A stretch of DNA of 64,000 bases from CAWUEX02 sp038148375 (GCA_038148375.1 JAYQVH010000005.1:118539-182538), one strand, 5' to 3'; shown: positions 10,354 to 19,169, numbered from the stretch's first letter. Program-made: numbers and translations. Notes: generated from the sequence alone by a model not told the origin.

Positions 10354-12441
10354 ATGAGCATGAGCACTCTCGAACTAATCGTCCTGGGCAGCGGCGTTGT
10401 CGCCATCCTGTACGGCATCTTCACCACACGCAGCCTGCTGGCTGTCGGAACCGGTACGGACCGGATGGTCGAAATCGCAGGCGCGATCCAGGAAGGCGCA
10501 AGCGCCTATCTCAATCGCCAATACACCACCATCGCCATGGTTGGCGTTGTTGTAACCATCATCCTCGCCGTCACGCTCGGCATACTCTCGGCGGTCGGGT
10601 TTGTCCTCGGCGCCGTATGCTCCGGCATCGCCGGCTACGTCGGGATGAACGTCTCGGTCCGCGCCAATGTGCGCACGGCGGAAGCGGCGCGGAGCAGCGG
10701 CATGTCCGCAGCCCACGCTGTTGCGTTCAAGTCGGGCGGTGTCACCGGCATGCTGGTGGTCGGGCTCGGTCTGCTCGCAGTCGGCGGCTACTACTTTGCT
10801 CTGCTCGGCATGGATACCGACGAGCGTGAGCTGATCGAAGCACTGGTCGCGCTCTCATTCGGCGCCTCCCTGATTTCCATTTTTGCCCGTCTCGGCGGCG
10901 GCATTTTCACCAAAGGCGCTGACGTCGGCGCTGATTTGGTGGGTAAGGTCGAAGCCGGAATTCCGGAAGACGATCCCCGTAACCCGGCCGTGATCGCCGA
11001 CAACGTTGGTGACAACGTTGGTGACTGCGCCGGCATGGCCGCGGACCTGTTCGAAACTTATGCGGTGACTGTTGTCGCAACGATGCTGCTCGGCACCATT
11101 TTCTTCAACGGTGCCGCGCAGGATACGGCGATGCTTTATCCGCTGGTTATCGGCGGCGTCTGCATCCTCGGTTCAATTGTCGGTACGTTTTTCGCGGGCG
11201 TGAAGGACGGCGGCAAGGTAATGAGCGCGCTGTACCGCGGCTTCATCGTTTGCGCCGTTGTCTCTGCCGTTCTGATCGTCGTCGTAACTAATATGATGTT
11301 CGGCAGCGCGATCGAAATGAACGATGGCCGGATGATTACCGGTGGGCAGATGATCACCTGCGCGGTGGTCGGTCTTGCGGTTACGGGTCTCATCATTTGG
11401 ATCACGGAATACTACACCGGCACCAACTATCGTCCGGTGAAGAGCGTTGCCGAGGCATCGACCACCGGCCACGGCACCAACGTGATTCAGGGTCTGGCCA
11501 TCTCCATGGAATCGACGGCGCTGCCGGTGCTGTTGATCTCCGCAGCGATCATCGTTGCCTTCCTGCAGGCCGGTCTGTTCGGTATCGCCATTGCGGCGAC
11601 CACCATGTTGGCTCTGGCCGGTATGGTCGTCGCGCTCGACGCGTATGGTCCGGTCACCGACAATGCCGGCGGTATCGCCGAAATGGCGGAATTGCCGGAC
11701 GAAGTGCGCAACATAACCGATACGCTTGATGCGGTTGGCAACACAACCAAGGCCGTGACCAAGGGCTATGCCATCGGCTCCGCCGGTCTGGCTGCACTGG
11801 TCCTGTTCGCCGCATATACGTCCGACCTTGAGTTCTACTTCCCCGAACTCGCCGGCATCGCGTTCTCCCTTAAGGATCCGTATGTCGTGATCGGCCTGTT
11901 TATCGGCGGCATGTTGCCGTACCTGTTTGGGTCGATGGGCATGCAAGCGGTCGGCCGGGCAGGGGGCGCGGTCGTGATCGAGGTGCGCCGTCAATTCAAG
12001 GAAAAGCCTGGCATCATGCAGGGCACAGAAAAACCGGAATACGGCGTGCTCGTCGACATGCTGACCAAAGCGGCCATCAAAGAAATGGTTGTGCCGTCGA
12101 TGTTGCCGGTTCTCGCACCGGTAGCGCTGTACTTCGTCGTTGCTCTGACCGCCGGTCAGGCCCAGGGCTTCATCGCCCTTGGCGCGATGTTGCTCGGCAC
12201 TATCGTCACCGGTCTGTTCGTCGCCATCTCGATGACATCGGGTGGCGGTGCGTGGGACAACGCCAAGAAGTACATTGAAGACGGCAACCACGGCGGCAAG
12301 GGCTCCGAAGCCCACAAGGCTGCGGTCACCGGCGACACCGTCGGCGATCCGTATAAGGATACAGCCGGTCCGGCCATCAACCCGATGATCAAGATCGCCA
12401 ACATCGTTGCGATCCTGCTGCTGGCTATATTGGCAGCCTGA
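10354..12441 (+). CDS. hppA: Membrane proton-translocating pyrophosphatase, K+-independent type
   Basis: Couples PPi hydrolysis to proton pumping across the inner membrane. About 695 residues with roughly 16 hydrophobic segments. The catalytic loop has DVGADLVGKVEAGIPEDDP, DNVGDNVGDCAGMAADLFE and the C-terminal GDTVGDPYKDTAGPAINP motif. The segment GNTTKAVTKGYAIGSA carries Lys and Thr at the positions that mark the K+-independent subfamily. Two ATGs (10354, 10360) are both plausible; the second has the better-spaced GGA. A leader hairpin lies just upstream and a strong terminator follows. Confidence 0.96.
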   Translation: MSMSTLELIVLGSGVVAILYGIFTTRSLLAVGTGTDRMVEIAGAIQEGASAYLNRQYTTIAMVGVVVTIILAVTLGILSAVGFVLGAVCSGIAGYVGMNVSVRANVRTAEAARSSGMSAAHAVAFKSGGVTGMLVVGLGLLAVGGYYFALLGMDTDERELIEALVALSFGASLISIFARLGGGIFTKGADVGADLVGKVEAGIPEDDPRNPAVIADNVGDNVGDCAGMAADLFETYAVTVVATMLLGTIFFNGAAQDTAMLYPLVIGGVCILGSIVGTFFAGVKDGGKVMSALYRGFIVCAVVSAVLIVVVTNMMFGSAIEMNDGRMITGGQMITCAVVGLAVTGLIIWITEYYTGTNYRPVKSVAEASTTGHGTNVIQGLAISMESTALPVLLISAAIIVAFLQAGLFGIAIAATTMLALAGMVVALDAYGPVTDNAGGIAEMAELPDEVRNITDTLDAVGNTTKAVTKGYAIGSAGLAALVLFAAYTSDLEFYFPELAGIAFSLKDPYVVIGLFIGGMLPYLFGSMGMQAVGRAGGAVVIEVRRQFKEKPGIMQGTEKPEYGVLVDMLTKAAIKEMVVPSMLPVLAPVALYFVVALTAGQAQGFIALGAMLLGTIVTGLFVAISMTSGGGAWDNAKKYIEDGNHGGKGSEAHKAAVTGDTVGDPYKDTAGPAINPMIKIANIVAILLLAILAA

Positions 12442-12465
12442 TCGGCTTTGGTCTCACGGACACAC

Positions 12466-12498
12466 AAAAAACCCCGGTGGAAACACCGGGGTTTTTTT
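12466..12498. terminator. Bidirectional rho-independent terminator between hppA and bamE
   Basis: A GC-rich stem (CCCCGGTG / CACCGGGG) with a GAAA tetraloop is flanked by six A on the left and seven T on the right. It therefore works as an intrinsic terminator in both directions and serves the two convergent genes. Confidence 0.92.
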
Positions 12499-12518
12499 CT
12501 GTGTACGACCCGAGAGAA

Positions 12519-12998
12519 CTAGGGGCCTGCTTCCGGGGCGCCGCGGTCGAAACGTCCGAGATTCCCGATCAGTTGCTCGATCAGACTGTAGTCCCGGCCC
12601 ATGGTCGGAGTTTCCCGCTGGACGACCTGAATGTCTTCTGCGTCATCAAGGCCATAGGTTTTGACCTCCTGGAGAATGCCACGCTCGTCGAAAGACAGCG
12701 CGTAGATATCCCGTTCAACTTCCTCGACCGAGTAAAACGCGAACTGAGTCGTTACCGCGCTGATGTAGTACCAGGTTTCCTGCTCGAACATTGATGTATG
12801 CGACGGAGTGCCCATAATCAACTCAACGTCCTGGCGGGTTTGCTGACCAGGCTGAAGCTGGGCGAGCGCATCGTCTGTGGGCAGGTTGCCGCGTGCGTTT
12901 ATATCCTTGGCACAGCCGCCGAGCGCCAGCGCGGAAATACATAACCCACAAGCGATGGTATTCTTTAAATGGGATAGGAATGGTGAATTGGCAATCAT
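12519..12998 (-). CDS. bamE: Outer membrane assembly lipoprotein BamE (SmpA/OmlA family)
   Basis: Accessory lipoprotein of the BAM complex that inserts beta-barrels in the outer membrane. It has a signal peptide with lipobox ALGGC (Cys29) and a SmpA/OmlA domain: LQPGQQTRQDVELIMGTPS followed by WYYIS and later strands ALSFDERGILQEVKTY. The 159-residue length fits alphaproteobacterial homologues, which have a C-terminal extension. It is convergent with hppA, with the terminator between, and divergent from the bc1 chaperone gene. Confidence 0.92.
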   Translation of the reverse strand: MIANSPFLSHLKNTIACGLCISALALGGCAKDINARGNLPTDDALAQLQPGQQTRQDVELIMGTPSHTSMFEQETWYYISAVTTQFAFYSVEEVERDIYALSFDERGILQEVKTYGLDDAEDIQVVQRETPTMGRDYSLIEQLIGNLGRFDRGAPEAGP

Positions 12999-13157
12999 GT
13001 CGGCCTTATATCAGATCGGTTTTCACCATGGTAGACGCCAAAATGTGGCAGGGCTGGGACCATGTTCAAAGGCGGCGTCAAGCCGTTGACTTCCGCTCCT
13101 GCGTACGTCACATAGAGCGCCGTTTAACCTCAATCTCTGGCCGCGCCGAGACACTTT

Positions 13158-13712
13158 ATGGGGCTTTTCGACTCTTTCCGGGCCAACCACCGCCGCAATG
13201 ACGCCGCCGGGCTGCTTTACGCTGCGGCGGTAGAGCAGGCGCGCCATCCAAAATTCTTCACCGATTGGGGTGTCCCGGATACGGTCGACGGGCGCTTCGA
13301 CATGATCATACTCCATACCATGCTATTGATACGCCGTGCGCGAGGCAATGGAAAGGTGGCGGCCGAGGTCTGCCAGGCTTTGTTGAATCTGCTGTTCGCC
13401 GACATGGACCGTAATCTGCGCGAAATGGGCATCGGCGATCTCAGCGTCGGCAAACACGTCAAGAAGATGGCTAAAGCGTTCTATGGCCGTGCTGAGACCT
13501 GGGAGACTGGGATGGATTCAGGCGTAGAGCAATTGCGTCAAAACCTAGCCGACACGGTTTACCGCGCGGTCACTCCGGTTGACGACCATCTCGCCGCGCT
13601 GGCGGATTACGTCATGGCTCAGGACAGCCATCTTGCAGCCCACGACATTGACGGCTTCCTCACCGGCGCCCCTGACTTCGTCGCACCTTCGCTGACAGAG
13701 CCTGCCGCATGA
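13158..13712 (+). CDS. Ubiquinol-cytochrome c chaperone family protein
   Basis: 184-residue soluble helical protein of the family related to mitochondrial CBP3/UQCC1, which assists cytochrome bc1 assembly. Recognisable stretches are RFDMIILHTMLLIRRAR, then FADMDRNLREMGIGD and VGKHVKKMAKAFYGR. Its stop overlaps the start of the DUF177 gene (ATGA), so the two are translationally coupled, an arrangement typical of the group. It is divergent from bamE across a 160-base promoter region. Confidence 0.9.
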   Translation: MGLFDSFRANHRRNDAAGLLYAAAVEQARHPKFFTDWGVPDTVDGRFDMIILHTMLLIRRARGNGKVAAEVCQALLNLLFADMDRNLREMGIGDLSVGKHVKKMAKAFYGRAETWETGMDSGVEQLRQNLADTVYRAVTPVDDHLAALADYVMAQDSHLAAHDIDGFLTGAPDFVAPSLTEPAA

Positions 13713-14254
13713 CGTTGTCCGCGGCGCCACTGACCCACACAATTCCCGTAACGTCGCTGCCGGCCGATGGCCGGGAAGTCGCGGTGACGGCCACACCCGG
13801 CGAATGTGCGGCCATTGCCGAAAACTTTGGGCTCGTCGCGTGCAACAGCCTGAAAGCAGTCATTACGCTCGGTAGAGCCGGCGGGCCGCTTATCGCCGTC
13901 CAGGGGCACATCGACGCTGAAGTCGTCCAGGAATGCTGTGTCACGCTTGAGCCCGTCACCAATCAGGTCGATGCGGATTTCGCGCTGACATTCACATTGG
14001 ATCCGGAGCGGTCCCAAAGCGAAGTGGAGATCGACGTCGACGATGCCGATCCCCCGGAAGCGGTCGAGAACGGCGAAATCGACGTGGGCGCGCTGGCCTG
14101 TGAACATCTCGCGCTGAATCTCGATCCTTATCCCCGCAAACCGGGGGCGGCCTTTGCGACTGCGAGCTCCGGGGACGGCGACGATCTCCCTCCGGCCGTG
14201 AATAGCCCATTCGCGGTATTTTCTGGGCTAAATAACGGGAAAAACGGCGGGTAA
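13709..14254 (+). CDS. DUF177 (YceD-like) protein
   Basis: 181 residues. The YceD family is linked to 23S rRNA/ribosome accumulation and is nearly always encoded next to rpmF, as here. Visible features are a CCVTLEPV-like segment (normally CQRCLEP), where a cysteine pair remains, and the downstream acidic block with EIDVGALACEHLALNLDPYPRKPGA. The start overlaps the previous stop by four bases. The precise biochemical role is not known. Confidence 0.88.
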   Translation: MTLSAAPLTHTIPVTSLPADGREVAVTATPGECAAIAENFGLVACNSLKAVITLGRAGGPLIAVQGHIDAEVVQECCVTLEPVTNQVDADFALTFTLDPERSQSEVEIDVDDADPPEAVENGEIDVGALACEHLALNLDPYPRKPGAAFATASSGDGDDLPPAVNSPFAVFSGLNNGKNGG

Positions 14255-14389
14255 TCGCGCCGGATTGCCTTTCCCGAAACCGCCTCTCGGGCCTTGCCCC
14301 CGCAGCCGGTTTTCGGTATGTACTCGCCCTTCGTTGGCGGCCCACAGAAAAGAGGGCTAAAAACACCGGAATTCCAGGAATTTTGAACC

Positions 14390-14578
14390 ATGGCCGTACC
14401 TAAGAAGAAAGTCTCGAAGTCAAAGAGGGACATGCGCCGCGCCCACGACGCGCTGAGCGCCAGTGCACATCAGGAATGTCCGAATTGCGGCGAACTCAAG
14501 CGCCCGCATCATGTCTGCCAAGCCTGCGGCTCGTATAACGACCGCGACGTGGTAGAACCTGCTGAATCTGTCCTATAA
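14390..14578 (+). CDS. rpmF: 50S ribosomal protein L32
   Basis: 62-residue ribosomal protein with the MAVPKKKVSKSKRDMRRAHD start and a zinc ribbon made by Cys30, Cys33, Cys43 and Cys46. The genes before and after (DUF177, plsX) are the usual neighbours. A strong intrinsic terminator lies just downstream, so much of the rpmF message should end before plsX. Confidence 0.97.
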   Translation: MAVPKKKVSKSKRDMRRAHDALSASAHQECPNCGELKRPHHVCQACGSYNDRDVVEPAESVL

Positions 14579-14586
14579 TCAGGGGC

Positions 14587-14609
14587 TGCGCCGATTTTCG
14601 GCGCATTTT
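14587..14609 (+). terminator. Rho-independent terminator after rpmF
   Basis: An 8-bp perfect stem (TGCGCCGA / TCGGCGCA) with a three-base loop is followed directly by TTTT. It starts nine bases after the rpmF stop and may act as an attenuator between rpmF and plsX. Confidence 0.8.
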
Positions 14610-14699
14610 CGTAAGGCTCACGTATCGAAACGGGATTAACCCGTCACCGCTCCTGCGGTCCTGAGTCTGCGGTGCCGGGAGAGGGTTAGGGGCATATCA

Positions 14700-15752
14700 G
14701 TGAGCAGACAGATCACCCTATCGATTGATGCGATGGGCGGCGATGCGGCTCCGCAGATTGTCATGGACGGGATCGCCCAAGCCCGCATCCGCTATCCTCA
14801 CGTCCGTTATCTGGTCTTCGGCAGGACCGACGCCATACAGCCGTACCTCGACGGCAGTTCCATGCTGCGCGAATGCTGCGAGGTGCGCCAAGCCGACACA
14901 GTAATCACCGGAGACCAAAAGGTCTCTCAGGCGATCCGGCAGGGACGCGACTCAAGTATGTGGAAGGCAATAGAGGCTGTGAAATCCGGTGACGCCAGCG
15001 GTGTGGTCTCCGCCGGCAACACCGGCGCTCTAATGGCTATGGCGAAACTCAATCTGCGTATGCTTCCTGGGATCGATCGCCCTGCCATTTGTTCGCTGTT
15101 TCCCAACCAGATAGGCGAAACGGCGATGCTTGATCTGGGCGCAAATGCCCAATGCGATGTGCGCAATTTGGTCGAGTTTGCGGTCATGGGGGCATGTTTT
15201 GTGCGGTCCATGACGGGCTTAGACAAACCACGGGTCGGCCTGCTCAACATCGGGTCGGAAGACCTCAAAGGAACCGATCTGCTGCGTGATGCCGCGGCGA
15301 TCCTGCGCGAGGCGGACCTGGACCTCGATTTTCATGGTTTCATAGAAGGCGACGACATCACCAAGGGCACTGTTGATGTGGTGGTGACCGACGGGTTTAC
15401 CGGCAATGTGTCTCTGAAGACGGCGGAAGGGACGGCAAAGCTGTATACCGGGTTTCTCAAGGCTGCGTTCAAGAGCTCGCTGGTGGCCAGGCTCGGCTAT
15501 TTATTGATTAAACCGGTACTCACCCAGGTGATGACCCGGACAGATCCCCGCCGCTATAACGGCGCCCTTTTTGTCGGCCTCAATGGCGTCGCGGTCAAAA
15601 GTCACGGAGGCACGGATGCGCTGGGCTTCGCCAACGCCATTGGTGTTGCGGTGGATATGGTTGACCGGGACCTGAACAAGGCGATCGGCGAGCAGCTTAC
15701 CCATGTTGATCTGGACTCCATTGAAACGGTGGCGGTGGCTTCTAACGCATGA
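14700..15752 (+). CDS. plsX: Phosphate acyltransferase PlsX
   Basis: Makes acyl-phosphate from acyl-ACP for membrane phospholipid synthesis. GTG start at 14700; the protein begins with SIDAMGGDAAP, the family signature, and continues with GVVSAGNTGALMA, the RPAICSLFPN segment and FVEGDD-like FIEGDDITKG. It is 350 residues, the usual length. Its last bases overlap the fabH ATG (ATGA), coupling the two lipid genes. Confidence 0.96.
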   Translation: MSRQITLSIDAMGGDAAPQIVMDGIAQARIRYPHVRYLVFGRTDAIQPYLDGSSMLRECCEVRQADTVITGDQKVSQAIRQGRDSSMWKAIEAVKSGDASGVVSAGNTGALMAMAKLNLRMLPGIDRPAICSLFPNQIGETAMLDLGANAQCDVRNLVEFAVMGACFVRSMTGLDKPRVGLLNIGSEDLKGTDLLRDAAAILREADLDLDFHGFIEGDDITKGTVDVVVTDGFTGNVSLKTAEGTAKLYTGFLKAAFKSSLVARLGYLLIKPVLTQVMTRTDPRRYNGALFVGLNGVAVKSHGGTDALGFANAIGVAVDMVDRDLNKAIGEQLTHVDLDSIETVAVASNA

Positions 15753-16723
15753 CTGTTCGGTCTGTTGTCCGCGGCGTCGGCTCTTATCTGCCGGCCAAAA
15801 TCCTGACCAACGAGGATCTGTCCAAGATCGTCGACACGTCGGACGAGTGGATTCAGGAGCGCACCGGAATCAAGCAACGGCATATCGCCGCCGAGGGTGA
15901 AACCACGTCCGATCTCGCCATCGCGGCGGCGCGTCAGGCGCTGGAACGTGCCGGTATCGCCGGAACGGACCTGGACCTGATCGTTGTCGCCACAGCGACG
16001 CCCGATCACACTTTTCCCGCCACGGCGGCTAAGGTTCAGGCAGCCCTGGGGCGTCCCGGCATACCTGCTTTCGACGTGCAGGCCGTGTGCTCGGGTTTTG
16101 TCTATGGCTTAGCGGTGGTTGATAATTTCCTACGCTGCGGCCAGGTCAAAAGCGCCCTTTTCATCGGCGCTGAAACTTTTTCGCGCATTCTCGATTGGGA
16201 AGACCGCGCAACCTGTGTGCTGTTCGGCGATGGCGCCGGTGCGGTCGTGCTGACTGCGGAAGAGGGTAATGGAACGTCCGCGGATCGCGGCGTTTTGTCG
16301 ACGCACCTGCATTCAGATGGCCGGCATCATGATCTTCTCTATGTCGATGGCGGCGCATCAAGCACGCAGACAACCGGGCATGTGCGTATGGAAGGCCGAG
16401 AGGTCTTCCGCCACGCCGTCGTCAATCTGGCTGATACCGTAAATGAAGCCATGGCTGCCAACGGCGTCACCATAGATGATATCGATTGGCTGGTGCCGCA
16501 CCAGGCCAACAAACGCATCCTCGATTCAACGGCGAAGAAGCTCCGCATTCCCGCCGACAAGGTCATTGTCACCGTGGACCGCCACGCCAACACATCCGCC
16601 GCCTCGATTCCGCTGGCCTGGGCCGCCGCGGTCGATGACGGGCGCATCCAGCCAGGACAGCTTCTGCTGCTCGAAGCCATGGGCGGCGGGTTCACCTGGG
16701 GTTCCGCATTGGTACGCTTCTAA
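15749..16723 (+). CDS. fabH: Beta-ketoacyl-ACP synthase III
   Basis: Initiates fatty acid synthesis by condensing acetyl-CoA with malonyl-ACP. Thiolase fold with the Cys-His-Asn triad: Cys114 in QAVCSGFVYG, the histidine in WLVPHQANKRI, and the asparagine in DRHANTSAASIPLA. The C-terminal GGGFTWGSALVRF is typical. It is 324 residues and starts within the plsX stop. Confidence 0.97.
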   Translation: MTVRSVVRGVGSYLPAKILTNEDLSKIVDTSDEWIQERTGIKQRHIAAEGETTSDLAIAAARQALERAGIAGTDLDLIVVATATPDHTFPATAAKVQAALGRPGIPAFDVQAVCSGFVYGLAVVDNFLRCGQVKSALFIGAETFSRILDWEDRATCVLFGDGAGAVVLTAEEGNGTSADRGVLSTHLHSDGRHHDLLYVDGGASSTQTTGHVRMEGREVFRHAVVNLADTVNEAMAANGVTIDDIDWLVPHQANKRILDSTAKKLRIPADKVIVTVDRHANTSAASIPLAWAAAVDDGRIQPGQLLLLEAMGGGFTWGSALVRF

Positions 16724-16772
16724 ACGCCAGAAAAATGTCCGCTAACGCATTGCAATAAAATAGAAACTCGTA

Positions 16773-16807
16773 TTGACGGCGCGAGCGGAACCGGGCTAAC
16801 GTTAGCC
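16773..16807 (+). promoter_or_regulatory. Possible ihfA promoter with overlapping palindrome
   Basis: A TTGACG at 16773-16778 and a CTAACG 17 bases later give a -35/-10-like pair. The perfect 14-base palindrome GGCTAACGTTAGCC (16794-16807) overlaps the -10 and ends 46 bases before the ihfA start, so it could be an operator. Sequence pattern only. Confidence 0.4.
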
Positions 16808-16853
16808 TTCGTGCGCATCGAAAAACCGAGGCCAAAACAGGGGGACGTGCGAC

Positions 16854-17231
16854 ATGACACGCACAATGACCCGCGCGCAATTGAGCGAAGCGATCTACCA
16901 GGAAGTCGGTCTTTCTCGGAATGAATCCGCCGAACTTCTGGAGATGGTGCTCGGCGAAATTTCGTCGTCGCTCGTGCGTGGTGACACCGTAAAAATTTCG
17001 TCGTTCGGCAGTTTCTCTGTCCGGCAAAAAGGGCAACGCATCGGCCGCAATCCCAAGACGGGCGAAGAAGTGCCTATCTTGCCGCGCAAGGTATTGGTGT
17101 TCCGCCCCTCTCAATTGCTGAAAGCTCGTATCCGCGGCGAGAACATCGCCGGCATGATCGATGAAGAAAACGAAGATACGCCAGCGCCATCTGCTCCACC
17201 ACCTTCGGGATTTCGGCCACCTGAATCGTGA
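16854..17231 (+). CDS. ihfA: Integration host factor subunit alpha, with C-terminal extension
   Basis: DNA-bending architectural protein. The core matches IhfA throughout: QEVGLSRNESAELLEMVL, VKISSFGSFSVRQKGQRIGR, NPKTGEEVPI and the RVLVFRPSQLLK-like end. At 125 residues it is about 20-25 longer than usual; the extra C-terminal tail (DEENEDTPAPSAPPPSGFRPP) is acidic then proline-rich. The start could be the ATG at 16854 or 16866. Its stop overlaps the GTG of the MerR gene. Confidence 0.94.
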   Translation: MTRTMTRAQLSEAIYQEVGLSRNESAELLEMVLGEISSSLVRGDTVKISSFGSFSVRQKGQRIGRNPKTGEEVPILPRKVLVFRPSQLLKARIRGENIAGMIDEENEDTPAPSAPPPSGFRPPES

Positions 17232-17674
17232 GCGCTAAAGACACATCTTCGTCCAATCGCCAGCAGAAATCAGAAGGCGCCTTCAGGACGATCAGTGAAG
17301 TCGCAACAGATCTCGACGTGCCTCAACATGTCTTGCGATTTTGGGAGTCCAAATTCAGTCAAGTGAGGCCGCTCAAGCGCGGCGGCGGGCGGCGCTACTA
17401 CCGGCCGGAAGACGTCGTTCTGCTCAGGCGCATCCGCACTCTTTTGTACGACGATGGCTTGACCATCAAGGGCGTGCAGAAACTCTTCCGAGATCACGGT
17501 GTCAAAGCTGTGGTCGAGCCGAAGGCAATGCCCGTTCCCGGTACTCCGGTGAACCGGGAACAGCAAACAGCATTGGCGGCAGCGCCGGCGGGTCCATCCC
17601 CAGAGTTGACCGCGTTGCTGTCCGAACTCAAAGGCCTGCGCACGGAACTGCGCAACGCCCTCCGCGCGTGCTGA
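17228..17674 (+). CDS. MerR family transcriptional regulator
   Basis: 148 residues with an N-terminal winged-helix MerR DNA-binding domain: AFRTISEVATDLDVPQHVLR, FWESKF, GGGRRYYRPEDV and LYDDGLTIKGVQKLF. A short helical C-terminal part follows a proline/alanine linker; no metal-binding cysteines are visible, so it is not a metal sensor of the classical type. The GTG start overlaps the ihfA stop. The ihfA-merR pair is conserved in alphaproteobacteria; the effector is unknown. Confidence 0.9.
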   Translation: MSAKDTSSSNRQQKSEGAFRTISEVATDLDVPQHVLRFWESKFSQVRPLKRGGGRRYYRPEDVVLLRRIRTLLYDDGLTIKGVQKLFRDHGVKAVVEPKAMPVPGTPVNREQQTALAAAPAGPSPELTALLSELKGLRTELRNALRAC

Positions 17675-17702
17675 AAGCGCTGAATTCTCATACGATCCGC
17701 CG

Positions 17703-17731
17703 TTGTTTTGTCTGGGACGCGTGGGTATAGT
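17703..17731 (+). promoter_or_regulatory. Probable promoter of tRNA-Pro
   Basis: TTGTTT (17703-17708) and TATAGT (17726-17731) are separated by 17 bases. The predicted start would leave a leader of about 35 bases before the tRNA. Inferred from motif spacing only. Confidence 0.45.
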
Positions 17732-17772
17732 CCGCGCCGCCGCTCATCCGCGCTGGATGAGACCGGGCCGGT

Positions 17773-17849
17773 CGGAGCGTAGCGCAGTCTGGTAGCGCAC
17801 CACACTGGGGGTGTGGGGGTCGTGGGTTCAAATCCCGCCGCTCCGACCA
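17773..17849 (+). tRNA. tRNA-Pro (anticodon GGG)
   Basis: 77 bases including an encoded CCA. The acceptor stem CGGAGCG pairs with CGCTCCG. The anticodon stem CCACA/TGTGG encloses the loop CTGGGGG with anticodon GGG. The T-arm has the GGTTCAAATCC core. No integrase or island is seen next to it. Confidence 0.96.
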
Positions 17850-17959
17850 TTTTATTTGATTTCAGTTACTTATCTGTGGTTTCTGATATCGGGTTTGAGG
17901 GAGATTGGAGCGTCTATTGCTGCTGGATGGCGTTCCAACTAAACTATTAAGTGTCGTGA

Positions 17960-18481
17960 TTGAACCATCAGGAGCGGGCCTTGCTCGTCCAACCTGACAC
18001 ATCTGGTCTATACAACGTCGGCGCTGTTTTCGTTCCAACGCCGGCGAAGCGTGTGCCTGTTGCGCCGCCGCAAAGCGGCGACCGTGCCCAGGAAGACCGG
18101 CGGCAAAACCAATCCGGAAACGAGAGCGCTGGCCAAAACAAAGCCGTGTTCCGATCGATATTGTCGGACGCCACTGCGGCCGGGCTTACCCGCGAACTTG
18201 GCAAGCCCTCTGACATTGGGGCGATCTCAGCAACCGACTTTGTCCGGCCGGAAAAGCGTCCCGCTAGCGAACCGATTTCATTATCGAACGAGGATGTCTC
18301 TGCGGCGTACTCTTATCTCTCCGGCAAGACACACACATCGGCTTCGTCCGCAAATGAGAGCAAGCCGTTCAGTGCGGAGGCGGATCGCTACGCCGCTGCC
18401 AGCGCGGCTTATGTTCAGAACAGTTTTGAAATAACGCCGGCCTTTGCCGCCAAAGGCGAAGTTCTTGAACTTCAGGTCTAA
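17960..18481 (+). CDS. Hypothetical protein, low complexity
   Basis: About 173 residues from a TTG codon; the start is uncertain because no ATG is available early in the frame. The sequence is hydrophilic and rich in Ala, Ser, Pro and Gln, with no signal peptide or membrane helix. Recognisable short features are a basic PTPAKRVPV stretch and an alanine-rich AEADRYAAASAAY helix. The frame is long for chance and its codon use is like its neighbours. No function is assigned. Confidence 0.55.
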   Translation: MNHQERALLVQPDTSGLYNVGAVFVPTPAKRVPVAPPQSGDRAQEDRRQNQSGNESAGQNKAVFRSILSDATAAGLTRELGKPSDIGAISATDFVRPEKRPASEPISLSNEDVSAAYSYLSGKTHTSASSANESKPFSAEADRYAAASAAYVQNSFEITPAFAAKGEVLELQV

Positions 18482-18496
18482 GCCTGAGCCATTCCT

Positions 18497-18802
18497 TTAC
18501 TTGCACTCGCTGACAACAGACCGCCCTTCGTCCGTCAATTTACAGACAAGCCAGTCCGGTTTTAGCTGATTAGCGAACCAAGGCTCTGCCCAACCAAGCT
18601 CGACACATTTGCGTACGACTTGTGGATTGATCTTTTTGCCGTTCTCATCGAACAGAGGCAACTTGCCGCCGGGCTGAGTAAGCCCGCGGGTCAGCCATTT
18701 CCTTTGTGCCGTAGACGGCTGTATGGAGCGAACAACGTTTGCGTCCATGGCGCGTCCCCACTTGCCGTTGGACCTGTGCGTTTTTTGTAACTTTACGAAC
18801 AT
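18497..18802 (-). CDS. Hypothetical protein, possible small winged-helix fold
   Basis: 101 residues, basic. The segment RKWLTRGLTQPGGKLPLFDE, then NPQVVRKCVELGWAEPWF and WLVCKLTDEGRSVV reads like helix-turn-helix plus wing, as in small winged-helix proteins whose last strand ends LTDEGR. A later ATG at 18748 would remove the basic leader. It is convergent with the preceding orphan gene and divergent from cutA. No known partner is seen. Confidence 0.6.
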   Translation of the reverse strand: MFVKLQKTHRSNGKWGRAMDANVVRSIQPSTAQRKWLTRGLTQPGGKLPLFDENGKKINPQVVRKCVELGWAEPWFANQLKPDWLVCKLTDEGRSVVSECK

Positions 18803-18848
18803 GATAGTTAAGAAACTATAGCACGAAGACTTCTAAGGGTGAGTCCTT

Positions 18849-19169
18849 ATGACTGCATGCATGATTTACGCCACCGCCAGCGGGCCCGAAGAGGCGAGAA
18901 CACTGGCAAAAACGCTTCTATCTGAGCGGCTTATCGCCTGCGCCAACATCATCGATGGGGCCACGTCAATGTACCGGTGGAACGGTCAGGTCGAAATGGA
19001 TGAGGAGAGTATCCTGGTCCTCAAGACGAGCCGGGCGCGCCGGGATGCCGCGCTGGCGCGGCTGGCGGAACTGCATTCCTACGACACACCCTGCGCCGTC
19101 GCCTACGACATGGCGGGAGGTTTACCGCCGTATTTGTCATGGATTGCGGAAGAAACGGCGCCAGCCTAA
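18849..19169 (+). CDS. cutA: Divalent-cation tolerance protein CutA
   Basis: 106-residue trimeric ferredoxin-like protein. Family features are YATASGPEEARTLAKTLLSERLIACANI near the start (seen as ATASGPEEA and LIACANII), a YRWNGQVEMDEESILVLKT core, and HSYDTPC near the end. Its role is debated (copper or general stress). Its last four bases overlap the end of the convergent ispDF gene. Confidence 0.94.
   Translation: MTACMIYATASGPEEARTLAKTLLSERLIACANIIDGATSMYRWNGQVEMDEESILVLKTSRARRDAALARLAELHSYDTPCAVAYDMAGGLPPYLSWIAEETAPA

Noticed and set aside
11173..12315. Long minus-strand ORF (380 codons) inside hppA
   Set aside because: It is antisense to a highly conserved membrane pyrophosphatase and has a His/Arg/Asp-rich, low-complexity product, typical of a shadow frame in GC-rich DNA.
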